Shown here: piece by piece, positions 46,921 through 55,752 of the stretch | How the letters are laid out: every line of letters starts with the position of its first letter | Position numbering within the stretch: position 1 is the first letter of the stretch | Assembly (NCBI RefSeq): GCF_000732485.2 | Contig: NZ_JAQV02000019.1 | Location: 1-64,000, forward strand | Source of the DNA: Bacillus sp. SJS | GTDB taxonomy: Bacteria; Bacillota; Bacilli; Bacillales; Bacillaceae | DNA length: 64,000 bases | Reading direction: 5' to 3' | The notes under the pieces: generated by a model | What the model saw: only the letters and a program-made list of their open reading frames with translations | What the model was told of the DNA's origin: nothing | Databases searched by the model: none | Translations under genes and position numbers: made by a program

Positions 46921-47868
46921 ATGGAGATACATTTGAATGAATTGAATATGTATAAAAATTTTGAAGAAATGGCATCTGATATTCTTGAAATGGCCAATGA
47001 GTTTATGCCGGACAAGCTGATTTTCTTAAGTGCAATGACCGATTCCGAGCAAATCATCCTGAAAGTGCGTGACAATCAAACGAATATTAAAGTGTGGGAA
47101 GGAATGCGAATGGACCTTCTTGATACCGCTTGCAACCGGATTGATTTTGACCGGAATGAACCTTTGATTATTGAAAATGTTCGAAAAGTGAACCGCCTTA
47201 ATGGAGTGCAGAAAATACTTTTGGATGCCAACATCAATTCTTATATAGGCGTTCCAATTATCCTTCATGATGGGGAAGCCTTTGGGACGCTGTGCGCGGT
47301 TGAAACTTCTTCTGCTGCATTCAGTACAAAGAGCATTCAAATGTTTCAAAAGATTGCCAAGATGTTTTCTTTTTATCTGGATTTGGAGCGGAGAGCGTAC
47401 CGGGATTCTTTAACCGGTTTGTATAATCGGGAGTTTTTATCTAAGCATTTTCATGATTTTTCAGCCAGCGGGGGAGCCTTGTTTTTTCTTGATCTGGATG
47501 GCTTTAAGAAAGTGAACGATTTGTATGGACATGATAAAGGCGATGAAGTGCTGAAAGAAACGGCACGGAAACTGGAGGAGTACATGAAACGGCACAGCGG
47601 TTTCGCCACCCGCTTGGGTGGAGATGAGTTTATCCTTAACTTCGTCGGTCTTATTGACTCGGAGGATTTACATAATCTTGCCGAAAACCTGCTTGTCCAT
47701 CTATCTTCCGAGGATACGCAGCTAGCTGATTTCCGTTTGTCAGTCAGTATTGGGATTGCGTCCTACCTGCCTGGTGACAGCAAATCTTTAAACATGCTTC
47801 TAAAAAATGCCGACCATGCTTTATACCGGGCAAAAACACAAGGGAAGAACACATTTCGTTTTTATTAA
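46921..47868 (+). CDS. GAF-GGDEF diguanylate cyclase
   Basis: A 315-residue cytoplasmic protein with an N-terminal GAF domain (about 20-155) and a GGDEF domain (about 160-315). The active-site motif RLGGDEF (GGDEF at 233-237) and DSLTGLYNREFL are intact, so it should make cyclic di-GMP from two GTP. The product-inhibition I-site (RxxD five residues upstream) is absent: the region reads RHSGFATRLGG. The start at 46921 follows GGGGGTGG; a longer frame from 46888 is less likely. It may link a GAF-sensed signal to motility in this chemotaxis-bearing region. Confidence 0.92.
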   Translation: MEIHLNELNMYKNFEEMASDILEMANEFMPDKLIFLSAMTDSEQIILKVRDNQTNIKVWEGMRMDLLDTACNRIDFDRNEPLIIENVRKVNRLNGVQKILLDANINSYIGVPIILHDGEAFGTLCAVETSSAAFSTKSIQMFQKIAKMFSFYLDLERRAYRDSLTGLYNREFLSKHFHDFSASGGALFFLDLDGFKKVNDLYGHDKGDEVLKETARKLEEYMKRHSGFATRLGGDEFILNFVGLIDSEDLHNLAENLLVHLSSEDTQLADFRLSVSIGIASYLPGDSKSLNMLLKNADHALYRAKTQGKNTFRFY

Positions 47869-47967
47869 GAAAGGTGAAGGCGACCAATGGTTGTCTTTGT
47901 TGTTTTTTTAAACCTTAAATATGGTAAAATATGAAAATCATATAGATGGAAAGAGGAAGAGTTTCCT

Positions 47968-48684
47968 ATGAATTTCACGATAAATTTTCCCCTGTTTAAT
48001 GCAGCGGCTACAGTGGCCGCCTTATTGGCGTGGGGAGTCATGATCTTTTTTGCCTATCGAATCTATAAAAAACAAAGGGTAAAACCGAAAGTTTGGAAGA
48101 TTGCTGGAGTTCTATTGGTTGGTTTTCTTTCTATATCCTTTGATGTGAGTATACTTGGAACCGTGGTTAAACTGTCCATTTTTCCGCTTGGGGTAGGAAT
48201 TCTCTATTATCTATTAAATAAAAATAAAGAAAAATGGCAGACGTACCGGTCTTTTGCTTGGCTGGGATTCCTGGCGAATTTTATTTTTCTACTATTTGCT
48301 TTGCTATCCATCCCGGTTCATCAAGCGCTTTATCCGGTAAACGAGCCGTCAACCTACCTGGCGAATGTGGAGGATGCCTCGCTTATTGCCATTCATCCCA
48401 CTGCTAAAGAATCCGGCTTACATATTGAGAGCCTTAAGAAACAGCTGCCCTTGCTGAAGCAGCGCCCGAACCGAATTAATGAGTGGTACTACGAACATAG
48501 AGAAGCGAAAGAAAGAATGGAACGGTTTCCGTATCTCCTTACAGGGACGCTTCCGAAATGGGGTAGCGGGATGAATCCCCTGATTTTTGTTGGAGGAGAT
48601 GGAAAGGGAATCCTGGTATCCACTCCGAATAAGCAAATCTACTTCCGCTCTGAAGAATCATTGCTTGAGGGGGCGGTCAAATGA
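47968..48684 (+). CDS. Membrane protein, first gene of an unknown two-gene operon
   Basis: A 238-residue protein with about four membrane helices in residues 8-130 (AAATVAALLAWGVMIFFAYR, WKIAGVLLVGFLSISFDVSI, FAWLGFLANFIFLLFALLSI). A soluble C-terminal part (about 135-238, HPTAKESGLHIESLKKQLPL...GGDGKGILVSTPNKQIYF) is probably outside. AGAGGAAG precedes the ATG. Its last bases overlap the next gene (ATGA), so the products are made together. I do not recognise the family. Confidence 0.7.
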   Translation: MNFTINFPLFNAAATVAALLAWGVMIFFAYRIYKKQRVKPKVWKIAGVLLVGFLSISFDVSILGTVVKLSIFPLGVGILYYLLNKNKEKWQTYRSFAWLGFLANFIFLLFALLSIPVHQALYPVNEPSTYLANVEDASLIAIHPTAKESGLHIESLKKQLPLLKQRPNRINEWYYEHREAKERMERFPYLLTGTLPKWGSGMNPLIFVGGDGKGILVSTPNKQIYFRSEESLLEGAVK

Positions 48685-49415
48685 CGAAGAATAAATGGAT
48701 TCTTGTGGTAGCAGTTGTTTTAGCGGCAGCCCTATTCTTCTATTGGTTTTATTTTTCAAAGCCCTCTGCATTTCCAGCGGATGATCAAGCAATCGCTGAG
48801 ATTAACCGGACATTCCCAAAGGCCTACTCTCGAACCATTCAGGAGGCTATTGAAATTGACGACCGTCACATGGTACTTCCGTTTATTTCAAAGGTTAAGA
48901 ATTACGGCTTGAGCTATTGGGTGTGGAGAAATCACAAATGGAATGTAGTGAGTGTTGATACAAAAGGGAAGCCCGCGGTATGGAAGATTCACCGCAATGA
49001 TCCATCCTCTTACGTGATAGTCTGGAATCTGCCTCCTGATCATCCTTTGAGTGCGATTGACTTTTACTTAGTGAGAGATAGAGGTTATCATAATTCAGGT
49101 AATAGAGAGAATTACCAGCCGAAAATTCAAATGAAAAAGAAAATTTCTCTTCAGGAGAAATCCTATGGGGTGATTCCGTTTCCTGAGCAATGGACAGCAG
49201 CCGTAAATCTTGTAGCCCAAGCAGAATCCGACCAGAATATTGATCCGCTAACCATGGGGATGTTCCCTCAGCAATCCATGTACATTGGCTGGGTTTCTTA
49301 TGATAAGGCGCGGAAAGAATCACGTATCTTGTTTGATGGACCGACCTATTCAAGAAACTATGAAGCAATTGAAGACCTGAGGCCGGTCAATGAGAGTGAT
49401 ATGGAGAGCCCATAG
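48681..49415 (+). CDS. Membrane-anchored protein, second gene of the unknown operon
   Basis: A 244-residue protein with one N-terminal membrane helix (about 6-26) and a large extracytoplasmic domain with no cysteines and no catalytic motif I recognise (DDRHMVLPFISKVKNYGLSYWVW, ESRILFDGPTYSRNYEAIED). It overlaps the upstream membrane-protein gene by four bases and is followed by a terminator. The pair may form a surface complex. Function unknown. Confidence 0.7.
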   Translation: MTKNKWILVVAVVLAAALFFYWFYFSKPSAFPADDQAIAEINRTFPKAYSRTIQEAIEIDDRHMVLPFISKVKNYGLSYWVWRNHKWNVVSVDTKGKPAVWKIHRNDPSSYVIVWNLPPDHPLSAIDFYLVRDRGYHNSGNRENYQPKIQMKKKISLQEKSYGVIPFPEQWTAAVNLVAQAESDQNIDPLTMGMFPQQSMYIGWVSYDKARKESRILFDGPTYSRNYEAIEDLRPVNESDMESP

Positions 49416-49437
49416 AGGAGCAGCACGCATTTCAGAG

Positions 49438-49467
49438 AAGAATCCTCTTACAGGGGTTCTTTTTTTG
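49438..49467 (+). terminator. Terminator of the 47968-49415 operon
   Basis: AAGAATCCTC/GGGGTTCTT stem with a 5-base loop and seven Ts. Confidence 0.85.
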
Positions 49468-49642
49468 CAGATTAAAGGTAATTATGATTAGTTGAACCTA
49501 TTAAAACGCTCAGAATATATTTTAAGAGTCTTATTACCTATTTTTAAATAGTATTTTTCAATCGTTCTAAACTGATGCCCTTCGTGGTACCATGGTAGCG
49601 GTTATAAAGTAATTAATTTGTTCAAGGGGGACAACTTTCATC

Positions 49643-50695
49643 ATGAAAAAAAGCCTATTCTTAGGGATGGCTTTGGCAGGAGCAATCAGTTTCACTGCAG
49701 CTTCAAACGCAGAAGCAGCAGCATCCCAGACGTACCGGGTAAAATCGGGAGACAGCCTGTCCAAAATCGCACATGTTAACAAAGTAACAGTCAGCCAGCT
49801 AAAACAATGGAATAACTTGAATACCGACGTGATTCACGCAGGGAAAACATTATATGTGAAGAAACCCGCTGCTCAAGCCACTGCCTCTAGTTCTAAAAAA
49901 CACATCGTCCGATCAGGAGAAACCTTATCTGCCATCTCAAAAAAGTATGCTGTATCGATTGATAAAATCAAAGAAGCCAACCATTTAAAGTCTGCGGTCA
50001 TTAAAACAGGACAAACCTTGATTATCCCTAAAGCAGCTCCTGTAAAACCAGCCAGCACGGCTAAGAAACCGGCATCAGCGAAAGCAGCTTCGCCGGCTAA
50101 AGAAACCTACTATATCGTAAAACCGGGAAATACCCTCTCTGCCATTGCCAAACTATTTAATACACCGGTCCAGGAGATCAAAAGATTAAATGGTTTAAAG
50201 AGTGACAAATTGCTCGTAGGGCAAAAATTAAAAATGACAGAGGGTGTATTGCCTGTATTGGGTGAGGGAGTTTTCCCATTGGAGCCAGGAAGCTATCAAT
50301 CTTACCCGGATTCATGGGGAAATTCCAGAAGCTATGGCGGTTCAAGAACCCATGAAGGAATTGATATCATGGCTAAAAAGGGAACGCCTATCTATTCCGT
50401 AACCGATGGAGTCATTGAGAGATACGGCTGGAACGAATTGGGCGGATGGAGATTAACCATCAAAACCAAAGAAAACTTCCGAATCTACTACGCCCATCTG
50501 GATCAATATGCAGCGGGCATGATGCAAGGTGGAACTGTTAAAAAAGGCCAGTACCTCGGTACAGTCGGGGATAGCGGGTATGGAAAGACCGGAACAAAAG
50601 GAAAGTTTGCTCCGCATTTGCATATCGGCGTCTACAATCAAAGCTTCCAAGCGATTAACCCCTATCCGTTTTTGATTTTTTGGGAAAGAAAATGA
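49643..50695 (+). CDS. Secreted LysM-M23 peptidoglycan endopeptidase
   Basis: A 350-residue exported cell-wall hydrolase. The signal peptide (1-26) ends in SNAEAA. Three LysM domains bind peptidoglycan (about 30-73, 86-130 and 155-200; each shows the VKSGDSLSKIA, VRSGETLSAIS or VKPGNTLSAIA start). A C-terminal M23 metallopeptidase domain (about 235-345) has zinc-site motifs THEGIDI (HxxxD) and HLHIG (HxH). It probably cleaves peptide cross-links during growth or separation. AAGGGGG lies 12 bases before the ATG. A terminator follows. Confidence 0.93.
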   Translation: MKKSLFLGMALAGAISFTAASNAEAAASQTYRVKSGDSLSKIAHVNKVTVSQLKQWNNLNTDVIHAGKTLYVKKPAAQATASSSKKHIVRSGETLSAISKKYAVSIDKIKEANHLKSAVIKTGQTLIIPKAAPVKPASTAKKPASAKAASPAKETYYIVKPGNTLSAIAKLFNTPVQEIKRLNGLKSDKLLVGQKLKMTEGVLPVLGEGVFPLEPGSYQSYPDSWGNSRSYGGSRTHEGIDIMAKKGTPIYSVTDGVIERYGWNELGGWRLTIKTKENFRIYYAHLDQYAAGMMQGGTVKKGQYLGTVGDSGYGKTGTKGKFAPHLHIGVYNQSFQAINPYPFLIFWERK

Positions 50696-50697
50696 CA

Positions 50698-50729
50698 GTA
50701 AAGGAGCAGGTGTACTGCTCTTTTTTTGT
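50698..50729 (+). terminator. Terminator after the M23 gene
   Basis: AAAGGAGCAG/CTGCTCTTT stem with a 5-base loop and a seven-T tail. Confidence 0.88.
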
Positions 50730-50749
50730 TGACCAGAAACGAGAGTCGA

Positions 50750-51355
50750 ACGGCTAAAAAAGGTCAGTGAACGGACAGATAAAATCGGACGGGCAGATTA
50801 TGCGGAGGAACGGCCAAAATTCGGCGAAAAAAGGCCAATAAATGGTAACGAACGGACAGATAAAATAAAACGGCAAGATTATGTGGAGGAACGGCCAGAT
50901 TACGTGGTTCAACGGACAGAATCTGGCGGAAAACGGTTAATCAATGGTGGCGAATGGACAGATAAATTCGGACGGACAGATTCGATGGGACTACGGACAG
51001 AATATGCGGTTCAACGGAAAGAAACGAGCGGGGCACGGCCAATCAATGGTGGGGACGGACAGATAAAATAAAACGGCCAGATTACGTGGTTCAACGGACA
51101 GAATCTGGCGGAGAACGGCCAATAAATGGTGGCCAACGGACAGATAAAAACGAACGGACAGATTACGTGGTTCAACGGACAAAATCCGGCGTGGAATGGC
51201 CAGTAAATGGTGACGAACGGACAGATAAAATAAAACGGCCAGTTTATGTGGAGGAGCGGCCAGATTACGTGGTTCAACGGACAAAATCCGGCGGGGCACG
51301 GCCAATAAATGGTGCCGGACGGAAAGATTACGTTGTTCAACGGCCAATCAGCTAA
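50750..51355. repeat. Tandem array of about 31 degenerate 18/21-bp units
   Basis: The motif AACGG(A/C)CA recurs about 31 times over 600 bases, mostly spaced by 18 or 21 bases, so the array stays nearly in frame. Units fall into types such as CGGACAGATAAAA, CGGCCAGATTACGTGGTTC, CGGACAGAATCTGGCGG and CGGCCAATAAATGGTGG, which repeat in that order as a higher-order unit of about 80-100 bases. Open frames exist on both strands because of the three-base period, but none has a ribosome binding site or covers the whole array, so I treat it as non-coding. It lies between two terminators. Confidence 0.85.
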
Positions 51356-51366
51356 GTTCAATCGTG

Positions 51367-51400
51367 CAAAAAAGCCCGGAGAAGGATTCTCCGGGCTAAA
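51367..51400 (-). terminator. Terminator of the SDR gene
   Basis: AGCCCGGAG/CTCCGGGCT stem; on the minus strand it is followed by TTTTTT. It ends just before the SDR stop codon at 51404 in plus-strand coordinates. Confidence 0.88.
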
Positions 51401-51403
51401 GTT

Positions 51404-52150
51404 TTATTTGAAGGAAGCGTATCCTTCATCAGCCATAACTACACTGCCGTTGATGGCGTCGGCTTCTTCCAGTGAAAGAAGGTAGACGGCATTTGCCAGC
51501 TGTTCAGGCTGGGTAAGTTTGTTGCCCATGACTTTGGCTTTCATTGAATCAATGATGCCGTGGTCTCTGTAGCTTTGGATAATGGCTGTATCCACAACCC
51601 CAGGTGCAATGCCTACTACCCGGATTCCGTAAGGAGCCAGTTCAAGTGCAGCTGATTTAGTCATCATGTTTACGGCGCCTTTTGTTGCGTGGTAGGCAAA
51701 TGTGCTTGGAGATGCAAGAATTCCATAAACCGAAGTTGTATTAATAATGACTCCTTTTATGTTCAGCTCTTTCATTTTTTTGCCTGCTTCGATAATTCCG
51801 TATGCTACACCGTGCTGGTTAATATCGATGATTTTATGGTAGGTTTCCATATTCATATCCAGAACCGGTGTGGATGAGCCAATTCCGGCATTATTGAACA
51901 TAATATCAATTCTTCCGTATTCTTCAACGGTTTTCTCGATTAAGCGGGTAACATCCTCATACTTGGAAACGTCCGTTTTAATGAAGATGGCTTCCCCGTT
52001 ATTTGAGCGGATCATTTCGGCTGTTTCATTTCCGGCTGCTTCATTAAAATCAGCAACGACAACCCGGTCTCCTTTTCTGGCAAACTTAAGACACGTTTCT
52101 CTTCCAATTCCGCTTGCTCCGCCTGTAATAACGGCTACTCTTTTCGTCAT
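51404..52150 (-). CDS. SDR family oxidoreductase
   Basis: A 248-residue classical short-chain dehydrogenase/reductase. Features are TGGASGIG (residues 9-16) for NAD(P) binding, an acidic D34 after the second strand suggesting NAD(H), NNAG (86-89), and the catalytic S140, Y153, K157 (YHATK). The C-terminus (INGSVVMADEGYASFK) is typical. GGGAGG precedes the ATG. It is divergent from a LysR-type regulator 110 bases away, which probably controls it. Substrate unknown. Confidence 0.93.
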   Translation of the reverse strand: MTKRVAVITGGASGIGRETCLKFARKGDRVVVADFNEAAGNETAEMIRSNNGEAIFIKTDVSKYEDVTRLIEKTVEEYGRIDIMFNNAGIGSSTPVLDMNMETYHKIIDINQHGVAYGIIEAGKKMKELNIKGVIINTTSVYGILASPSTFAYHATKGAVNMMTKSAALELAPYGIRVVGIAPGVVDTAIIQSYRDHGIIDSMKAKVMGNKLTQPEQLANAVYLLSLEEADAINGSVVMADEGYASFK

Positions 52151-52261
52151 TTTCTATTTCCTCCCTGTTTCTAGCATATTTTGATTTTATCATTCTCTTA
52201 AATTAATTATAATTTAATAAAAGTGTCATTTAGTTAAGTGCAGCTTAAGGAGGGGTGAGCG

Positions 52262-53158
52262 TTGAATATTGAGCAATTGGAGCATGTGGCAGAAGCGGCA
52301 AAAGCAGGCTCGCTTACGAAGGCAGCTGATCATTTGCATGTAAGCCTGTCAGCTATCAGCCAGTCAATCAGCAAGCTGGAAAAAGAACTGGGAGTCCAGC
52401 TTTTTATCCGCAATCGTCAAGGCACAGCTTTAACGGCGGAGGGAATACGAATCATGGAGAAGGCGGAAAAAATTCTCGCTGCCATCGGAGAATTGAAGGA
52501 AGAAGCCAACCGCTGCTCCGATACGCTTGCCGGTGATTTGAAAATTGGCATGATCCCGGGTCCTATCAATCTCCTAATCGATATGGTTTCCGCGTTTAAA
52601 ACCGATTATCCGAATGTTAAAGTGGAAATTTATGAAATGGGACCGGTGAAAATTTCCGAAGGGATACTGAATAACGATCTGGATATAGGGCTGGTTTTAA
52701 CCTCCCAATCGTTCGCTGTTCAAAATCACGAGTTGATTGCCGAAAAGATCTTGGAGGGGAAGATGGTTGCGGGTGTTCACAAACAATCACCGCTTGCCAA
52801 GCTGGACAGGTTCTCTCCGGAGCAGCTTTTTAAGGAGACGCTCGTCCTGTATAACGATGACTACATCAAAAAGTTTGCGTACGATACCTTATCGCCTTAT
52901 GGCCCAATCGATGTTCTGTTTACCACGAATAACACGGAAGCAATCAAGCGGGCTGTGCAAAGTGGAGTGGCTGTTACACTCGGGATGGATTATTCTTTTC
53001 GCAGCCGGTCCCCCTATCCAAACGAGACGGTCATTCCGATTGAGATTGATGGTGCCGATAAAGAGGCGCTTCATCTTGCCTTAATCAGGAGAAAGGACAA
53101 GGTTCCCTCCCTAAAGGTGAAAGAATTCATGCGAAGGATCCACAGGGAGTTAAGATGA
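52262..53158 (+). CDS. LysR family transcriptional regulator
   Basis: A 298-residue LysR regulator. The N-terminal winged helix (1-60) reads EQLEHVAEAAKAGSLTKAAD, HLHVSLSAISQSISKLEKEL with the IRNRQGTALTAEG wing. The C-terminal periplasmic-binding-like effector domain starts near 90 (LAGDLKIGMIPGPINLLIDM). The start is a TTG with a strong AAGGAGGGGTG site. It is divergent from the SDR gene, the usual layout of a LysR activator and its target. Confidence 0.93.
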   Translation: MNIEQLEHVAEAAKAGSLTKAADHLHVSLSAISQSISKLEKELGVQLFIRNRQGTALTAEGIRIMEKAEKILAAIGELKEEANRCSDTLAGDLKIGMIPGPINLLIDMVSAFKTDYPNVKVEIYEMGPVKISEGILNNDLDIGLVLTSQSFAVQNHELIAEKILEGKMVAGVHKQSPLAKLDRFSPEQLFKETLVLYNDDYIKKFAYDTLSPYGPIDVLFTTNNTEAIKRAVQSGVAVTLGMDYSFRSRSPYPNETVIPIEIDGADKEALHLALIRRKDKVPSLKVKEFMRRIHRELR

Positions 53159-53392
53159 AGACAAATCAAGTGGAATACAGGGTAAGAAGCAGAAGAAGTA
53201 TGAAATTTTAAATGATCTATTGAATTCCGGAAAGAATTAGGGTAATGTTGGAAATATCAATGAAGTATTTTCGGAAGGGTGACCAAGAGGCGATGATCTA
53301 CTAATTCCTGATTAGAAAAACAGTCGTAATCATGCCAAATACGAGCTATTTTTCTGGATTGGATTAGTTTTGCCTTTTGAGCGCTGATATGT
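53159..53392. other. Intergenic region upstream of the MFS leader
   Basis: No intact gene. A short frame reading KKQKKYEILNDLLNSGKN after the LysR stop may be debris. No promoter stands out. Confidence 0.3.
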
Positions 53393-53487
53393 AAGACACG
53401 TATGCCCAGTAGCTATGGGGATGTTTTGTCTTCTACCTGTGATCAAAGCAAAACCTCTTGTCCAGGATGGAAAAGGAGGTTTTTTTT
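53393..53487 (+). promoter_or_regulatory. Attenuator-like leader that can hide the MFS ribosome binding site
   Basis: Two hairpins precede the MFS start. The first is AAGACA...CCC/GGG...TGTCTT (53393-53432). The second pairs AAAACCTC (53450-53457) with GAGGTTTT (53476-53483) and is followed by Ts up to 53487, so it is an intrinsic terminator; its right arm also contains the AAGGAGG ribosome binding site (53473-53479). Opening this stem would allow both read-through and translation. The layout is like antibiotic-inducible leaders of exporter genes, but no clear leader peptide with its own ribosome binding site is seen. Confidence 0.6.
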
Positions 53488-54738
53488 ATGTCAGAAATGG
53501 CGAGCCCCAAAAAAGCAGGGATGGGGGCTTTGTTTCAAAATCGAGTCATTCGCACAATTTTAATATCGGTGTTTTTCCTTCAGATTGGAATTTGGGTGAG
53601 AAATTATTCGATCCTGCTCTATGTAATCGAAAAGACGAATGAAAATCCGGTGGCGGTATCACTGATTTCTGTTGCTGAATTTGCTCCGATCTTTTTATTC
53701 TCATTTATAGGCGGGACGTTCGCGGACAGATGGCGCCCGAAGAGGACGATGGTATGGTGTGATCTATTAAGCGCCGTTTCCGTGTTTGTCGTTCTGCTTA
53801 CTTTGTTCTTTGGAGACTGGAAAATCATCTTCTTCGCGACTCTCGTTTCCTCGATTCTTTCCCAGTTTTCCCAGCCGGCGGGGATGAAGCTGTTCAAGCT
53901 GCATGTTCCGGCAGAGCTTGTTCAAATGGGGATGTCGATGTACCAGACCGTTTTTGCCCTGTTTATGATTTTAGGTCCGATTCTTGGAACCTTCGTTTTC
54001 CAGCGGTATGGGATTCTTGCGGCTGTTGGAATCATGGGTGTTGCCTTCTTAATTTCAGCAGCGGTTCTCCTCATGCTTCCTACGGATCCTGAGCCGGAAA
54101 AAGAAAAACCGAAGACGAGCCTGATGGAGGAAATGAAGGAAGGGTTCCGCTATGTATTAAATAGCAAGGCACTCACTCTTCTTGGAGCGTGTTTTGCAGC
54201 GGCCGGCCTTGCGATTGGATTAACGCAGCCGCTTGGAGTGTTTCTGATAACGGAAAGACTCGGGCTTCCGAAAGAAGATCTGCAATGGCTTATGGCGGCA
54301 TTTGGAATCGGCATGATTCTCGGGGGCGGAATTACAATCGCCATTTCCAAGAAGGTCATGCCTCAAATGCTTCTTGCAATTGGAATGACAGCAAGCGCGA
54401 TTGGTATGGTCGGGATGGGCCTGTCGACAGAATTATGGCTCACGCTGACGGCTCAATTTTTTGCCGGGCTGTTCATGCCATGTATTCACATTGGAATCAA
54501 TACAATGATCCTGCAAAATACGGAAGCAAACTTTATCGGACGGGTTAACGGGATTCTGAATCCACTCTTTATGGGAGCGATGGTCATCACGATGTCCGCT
54601 TCAGGCGTGCTGAAAAAGAACCTTTCCATCGTGTACTTGTACGAAATATCCGCCGTACTCCTCGTTATTGGCGTGCTTGTGCTTGTGCCGATTATGAGGA
54701 AATCGTCTGTTAAGCAGGAAATGAAGCAGGGGATGTAA
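53488..54738 (+). CDS. MFS transporter, probable drug exporter
   Basis: A 416-residue major facilitator protein with about 12 membrane helices. The loop 2-3 motif GGTFADRWRPKRTMVWCDL matches motif A of MFS exporters, and the layout resembles macrolide-type (MefA-like) or enterobactin-exporter-like members. The ATG at 53488 follows AAGGAGG with an unusual eight-T spacer. The leader forms an attenuator-like structure, which suggests inducible expression. It is followed by a strong terminator. Substrate unknown; a ribosome-targeting antibiotic would fit the leader logic. Confidence 0.88.
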   Translation: MSEMASPKKAGMGALFQNRVIRTILISVFFLQIGIWVRNYSILLYVIEKTNENPVAVSLISVAEFAPIFLFSFIGGTFADRWRPKRTMVWCDLLSAVSVFVVLLTLFFGDWKIIFFATLVSSILSQFSQPAGMKLFKLHVPAELVQMGMSMYQTVFALFMILGPILGTFVFQRYGILAAVGIMGVAFLISAAVLLMLPTDPEPEKEKPKTSLMEEMKEGFRYVLNSKALTLLGACFAAAGLAIGLTQPLGVFLITERLGLPKEDLQWLMAAFGIGMILGGGITIAISKKVMPQMLLAIGMTASAIGMVGMGLSTELWLTLTAQFFAGLFMPCIHIGINTMILQNTEANFIGRVNGILNPLFMGAMVITMSASGVLKKNLSIVYLYEISAVLLVIGVLVLVPIMRKSSVKQEMKQGM

Positions 54739-54774
54739 TTATTTTTTAGGAGCAAAAACAGAAAGGTGTAAGGC

Positions 54775-54818
54775 AAAAAGCCAACTAGTTCGCACATGAG
54801 TTAGTTGGCTTTTTTTAT
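54775..54818 (+). terminator. Terminator after the MFS gene
   Basis: AAAAAGCCAACTA/TAGTTGGCTTTTT long stem with a seven-T tail. Confidence 0.92.
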
Positions 54819-54930
54819 TGGGAATTAGGAAATTCCATTTTTAGCGCTTTACTCAATAAAAGAAGTAAGATATTGGGAATGTTGAAACTTTTATCTCGAC
54901 ACCCCGTCAAACTTAACGAGGGGGGATAAA

Positions 54931-55356
54931 ATGAAAAAGCTGAGCATCATTATGTTGATCGCAATAATCATTTTAGCTGCTTGTTCAACTGGAGGAGAGC
55001 CAAAGGATATTAAAAAGGTAACAATAACAGGTAACGGATTGAGCCTCTTTTCAGAAACTAATGAGCACATAGAGGATAGAGAAATTGTTTTGGAACATCA
55101 AGAAGATATTAAAGTAATCGTAAAAGCATTAAAGAAATCCTCATCCTATTCGGGTGCAACGACTGCTGACGGTGAAAACTTTAAGATGAGCATTTCTTAT
55201 AAAGACGATTCCTCTGACACAATCCTTTTGTGGCTTTATCCTAAAGATCATATAGGGAGATTCCAAAAAGAAAACTACACTGGATCCGTTTATTTACTTA
55301 ATGAAGAAGATATACAAAGTATTGCAAAGCTAATGAATGTAAAAGAGGTACAATAA
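54931..55356 (+). CDS. Small lipoprotein of unknown function
   Basis: A 141-residue lipoprotein: signal peptide MKKLSIIMLIAIIILAAC with lipobox LAAC, then a beta-rich domain (KKVTITGNGLSLFSETNEHI, LWLYPKDHIGRF, SVYLLNEEDIQSIAKL). It has the YhfM-like layout of small Bacillus lipoproteins with unknown role. GAGGGGGG precedes the ATG. It is a single gene closed by a terminator. Confidence 0.72.
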   Translation: MKKLSIIMLIAIIILAACSTGGEPKDIKKVTITGNGLSLFSETNEHIEDREIVLEHQEDIKVIVKALKKSSSYSGATTADGENFKMSISYKDDSSDTILLWLYPKDHIGRFQKENYTGSVYLLNEEDIQSIAKLMNVKEVQ

Positions 55357-55384
55357 TAATTAAGCACATTTAAATCGGAGTATA

Positions 55385-55414
55385 AGAGCACAGCAAGTGG
55401 CAGTGCTTTTTTTG
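55385..55414 (+). terminator. Terminator after the lipoprotein gene
   Basis: GAGCAC...GTGCT short stem with a run of seven Ts. Confidence 0.7.
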
Positions 55415-55446
55415 TTCTCATAAAGAGGTCCGGTTAGTCAATAAAA

Positions 55447-55752
55447 TTAATACGCAAGAATTTGTTTTTTATATTCCATAAAGTCGTCTAAATGCTTTGA
55501 AATGATTTGCTCGAGGATATCTAAATTAATGGATTGATCATCATGCACCGCAATGTTGCGAAAGGCAACCATGGCTTTCATTTTGGAGGAAATATCCTGG
55601 TCAATAATGGATTTTTCCTGGAGTATATCGGAGTTTTTTTTCAGCCACTATATGCATGGCCATTTTCCAGGCTGATTTTCATACACCTCCAAGACACGTT
55701 TTTTGCATCGTTCAATCACACTTATTTTATTTAAGATCACATCATTCTTCAT
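55447..55752 (-). pseudogene. hepT (DUF86) toxin gene remnant
   Basis: From the ATG at 55752 the minus strand reads MKNDVILNKISVIERCKKRV then LEVYENQPG, the start of HepT ribonuclease toxins. After a deletion another frame gives MAMHIVAEKKLR, and after a second break the C-terminus KMKAMVAFRNIAVHDDQSIN with LDILEQIISKHLDDF ends at 55447. The catalytic Rx4-6xH-type motif (RNIAVHD) survives, but about 40 central codons are missing. It overlaps the upstream antitoxin remnant by 11 bases, as in working mntA-hepT pairs. Confidence 0.85.

Noticed and set aside
50750-51355. Repeat array as a CRISPR locus
   Set aside because: Units are 18/21 bp, directly abutting and degenerate, with no unique spacers and no cas genes.
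51011-51361. Minus-strand open frames in the repeat array (W/P-rich, about 116-118 codons)
   Set aside because: The openness follows from the three-base repeat period; there is no ribosome binding site, and open frames exist on the plus strand of the same array too.
53415-53642. Frame overlapping the MFS leader as a leader peptide (starts MGMFCLLPVIKAKP)
   Set aside because: No ribosome binding site, and it runs far into the MFS gene in another frame; a true leader peptide would be short.
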